Shown here: positions 63,784-64,000 of the stretch, in pieces
Layout of the letters: each line of letters opens with the position of its first letter
Position numbering within the stretch: the stretch's first letter is position 1
Assembly: GCA_963829135.1 (NCBI GenBank)
Contig: CAWHHO010000008.1
Location: 248,001 to 312,000, forward strand
DNA from: Kumtagia sp963829135
GTDB lineage: Bacteria > Pseudomonadota > Alphaproteobacteria > Rhizobiales > Rhizobiaceae
DNA: 64,000 nt
Reading direction: 5' to 3'
Notes under the pieces: model-generated
Told to the model about the DNA's origin: nothing
Database searches by the model: none
The model's input: only the letters and a program-made list of their open reading frames with translations
Translations under genes and position numbers: made by a program

Positions 63784-64000
63784 CGCCGTTCGGCGCCAAG
63801 CTGCGGGCGTTGCGCGCGGAAAGGGGCGTGAACCAGAAGGATATGGCGGCTGCTCTCGGTGTCAGTGCGGCCTATCTGTCAGCGCTCGAACATGGCAAGC
63901 GTGGCGTTCCCAACTGGGGGCTGGTGCAGAAGATCATCGGTTACTTCAACGTCATCTGGGACGACGCCGAGGAACTGGAACGCCTCGCCGCCATTTCCGA
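63780..64000 (+). CDS. XRE-family helix-turn-helix regulator, partial
   Basis: The first 73 or so residues are in the window: FGAKLRALRAERGVNQKDMAAALGVSAAYLSALEHGKRGVPN is a clean XRE helix-turn-helix. The gene overlaps smr by four bases (ATGA) and runs off the right edge. In Hyphomicrobiales this gene is generally followed by gyrB. Confidence 0.85.
   Translation, partial: MTPFGAKLRALRAERGVNQKDMAAALGVSAAYLSALEHGKRGVPNWGLVQKIIGYFNVIWDDAEELERLAAIS

Overview
The window reads as an origin-proximal segment of an alphaproteobacterial chromosome, most likely order Hyphomicrobiales and probably close to Mesorhizobium and other Phyllobacteriaceae. The evidence is the high GC content, gene families typical of that order (CenR-like regulator, Tim44/TimA-like protein, aa3 oxidase subunit IV, split PntA, ImuA-ImuB-DnaE2), dispersed palindromic intergenic repeats, and the run rho-mnmE-mnmG-rsmG-parA-parB next to ppsR-maf-aroE-coaE-dnaQ-secB. 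The genus is an inference. No tRNA, rRNA, CRISPR array, prophage or insertion sequence was found.

Layout. 1-3 kb: 5' part of transketolase, a DUF4164 gene, zapA with a 6S RNA candidate behind it, then a stand-alone cyclic-nucleotide-binding protein and a CenR-like response regulator. 3-11 kb: L,D-transpeptidase, an amino-acid ABC importer (binding protein and permease, no ATPase) interleaved with a GNAT acetyltransferase and a methyltransferase, an FAD oxidoreductase, a broken CitE-like lyase, DUF1737, an SDR and a lytic transglycosylase. 11-26 kb: zinc-ribbon metallopeptidase, HigBA toxin-antitoxin, ftsK, lolA, a DUF6929 protein, a frameshifted xthA, a frameshifted fused indolepyruvate ferredoxin oxidoreductase, cytochrome oxidase subunit IV and the pnt transhydrogenase operon. 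26-33 kb: a complete peptide ABC importer with an M19 dipeptidase (minus strand). 33-39 kb: the SOS mutasome imuA-imuB-dnaE2 behind a perfect alphaproteobacterial LexA box. 39-46 kb: metallopeptidase, cysQ, and a second peptide ABC importer ending in an ATC-hydrolase-like gene, all coupled by 4-nt overlaps, then a decayed GNAT gene. 46-64 kb: holA, parB, parA, rsmG, mnmG, mnmE, rho and hemJ, a probable replication origin at about 55.6-56.04 kb, then ppsR, maf, aroE, coaE, dnaQ, secB, fxsA, a Tim44-like gene, mltA, smr and an XRE regulator.

How it works together. The right third is the chromosome replication and partition neighbourhood: a putative oriC with DnaA boxes and GANTC sites, four parS-like sites from 49.9 to 60.5 kb, and the ParAB proteins that would act on them. 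The rest is cell-division and envelope functions, redox metabolism and nutrient uptake, with little that looks horizontally acquired apart from HigBA and the repeats.

Main caution. At least nine single-base frame breaks, every one a net extra base, fall in six genes on both strands, including normally essential ones such as holA. The simplest explanation is insertion errors in the sequence, so frameshifted genes should not be called dead without re-reading the raw data. I found no convincing wholly new biological system; the most interesting items are the oriC/parS architecture, the dispersed palindromic repeats that abut gene ends, the HigBA operator pair, the ImuA/ImuB overlap and the mixed ABC/acetyltransferase/methyltransferase cluster.
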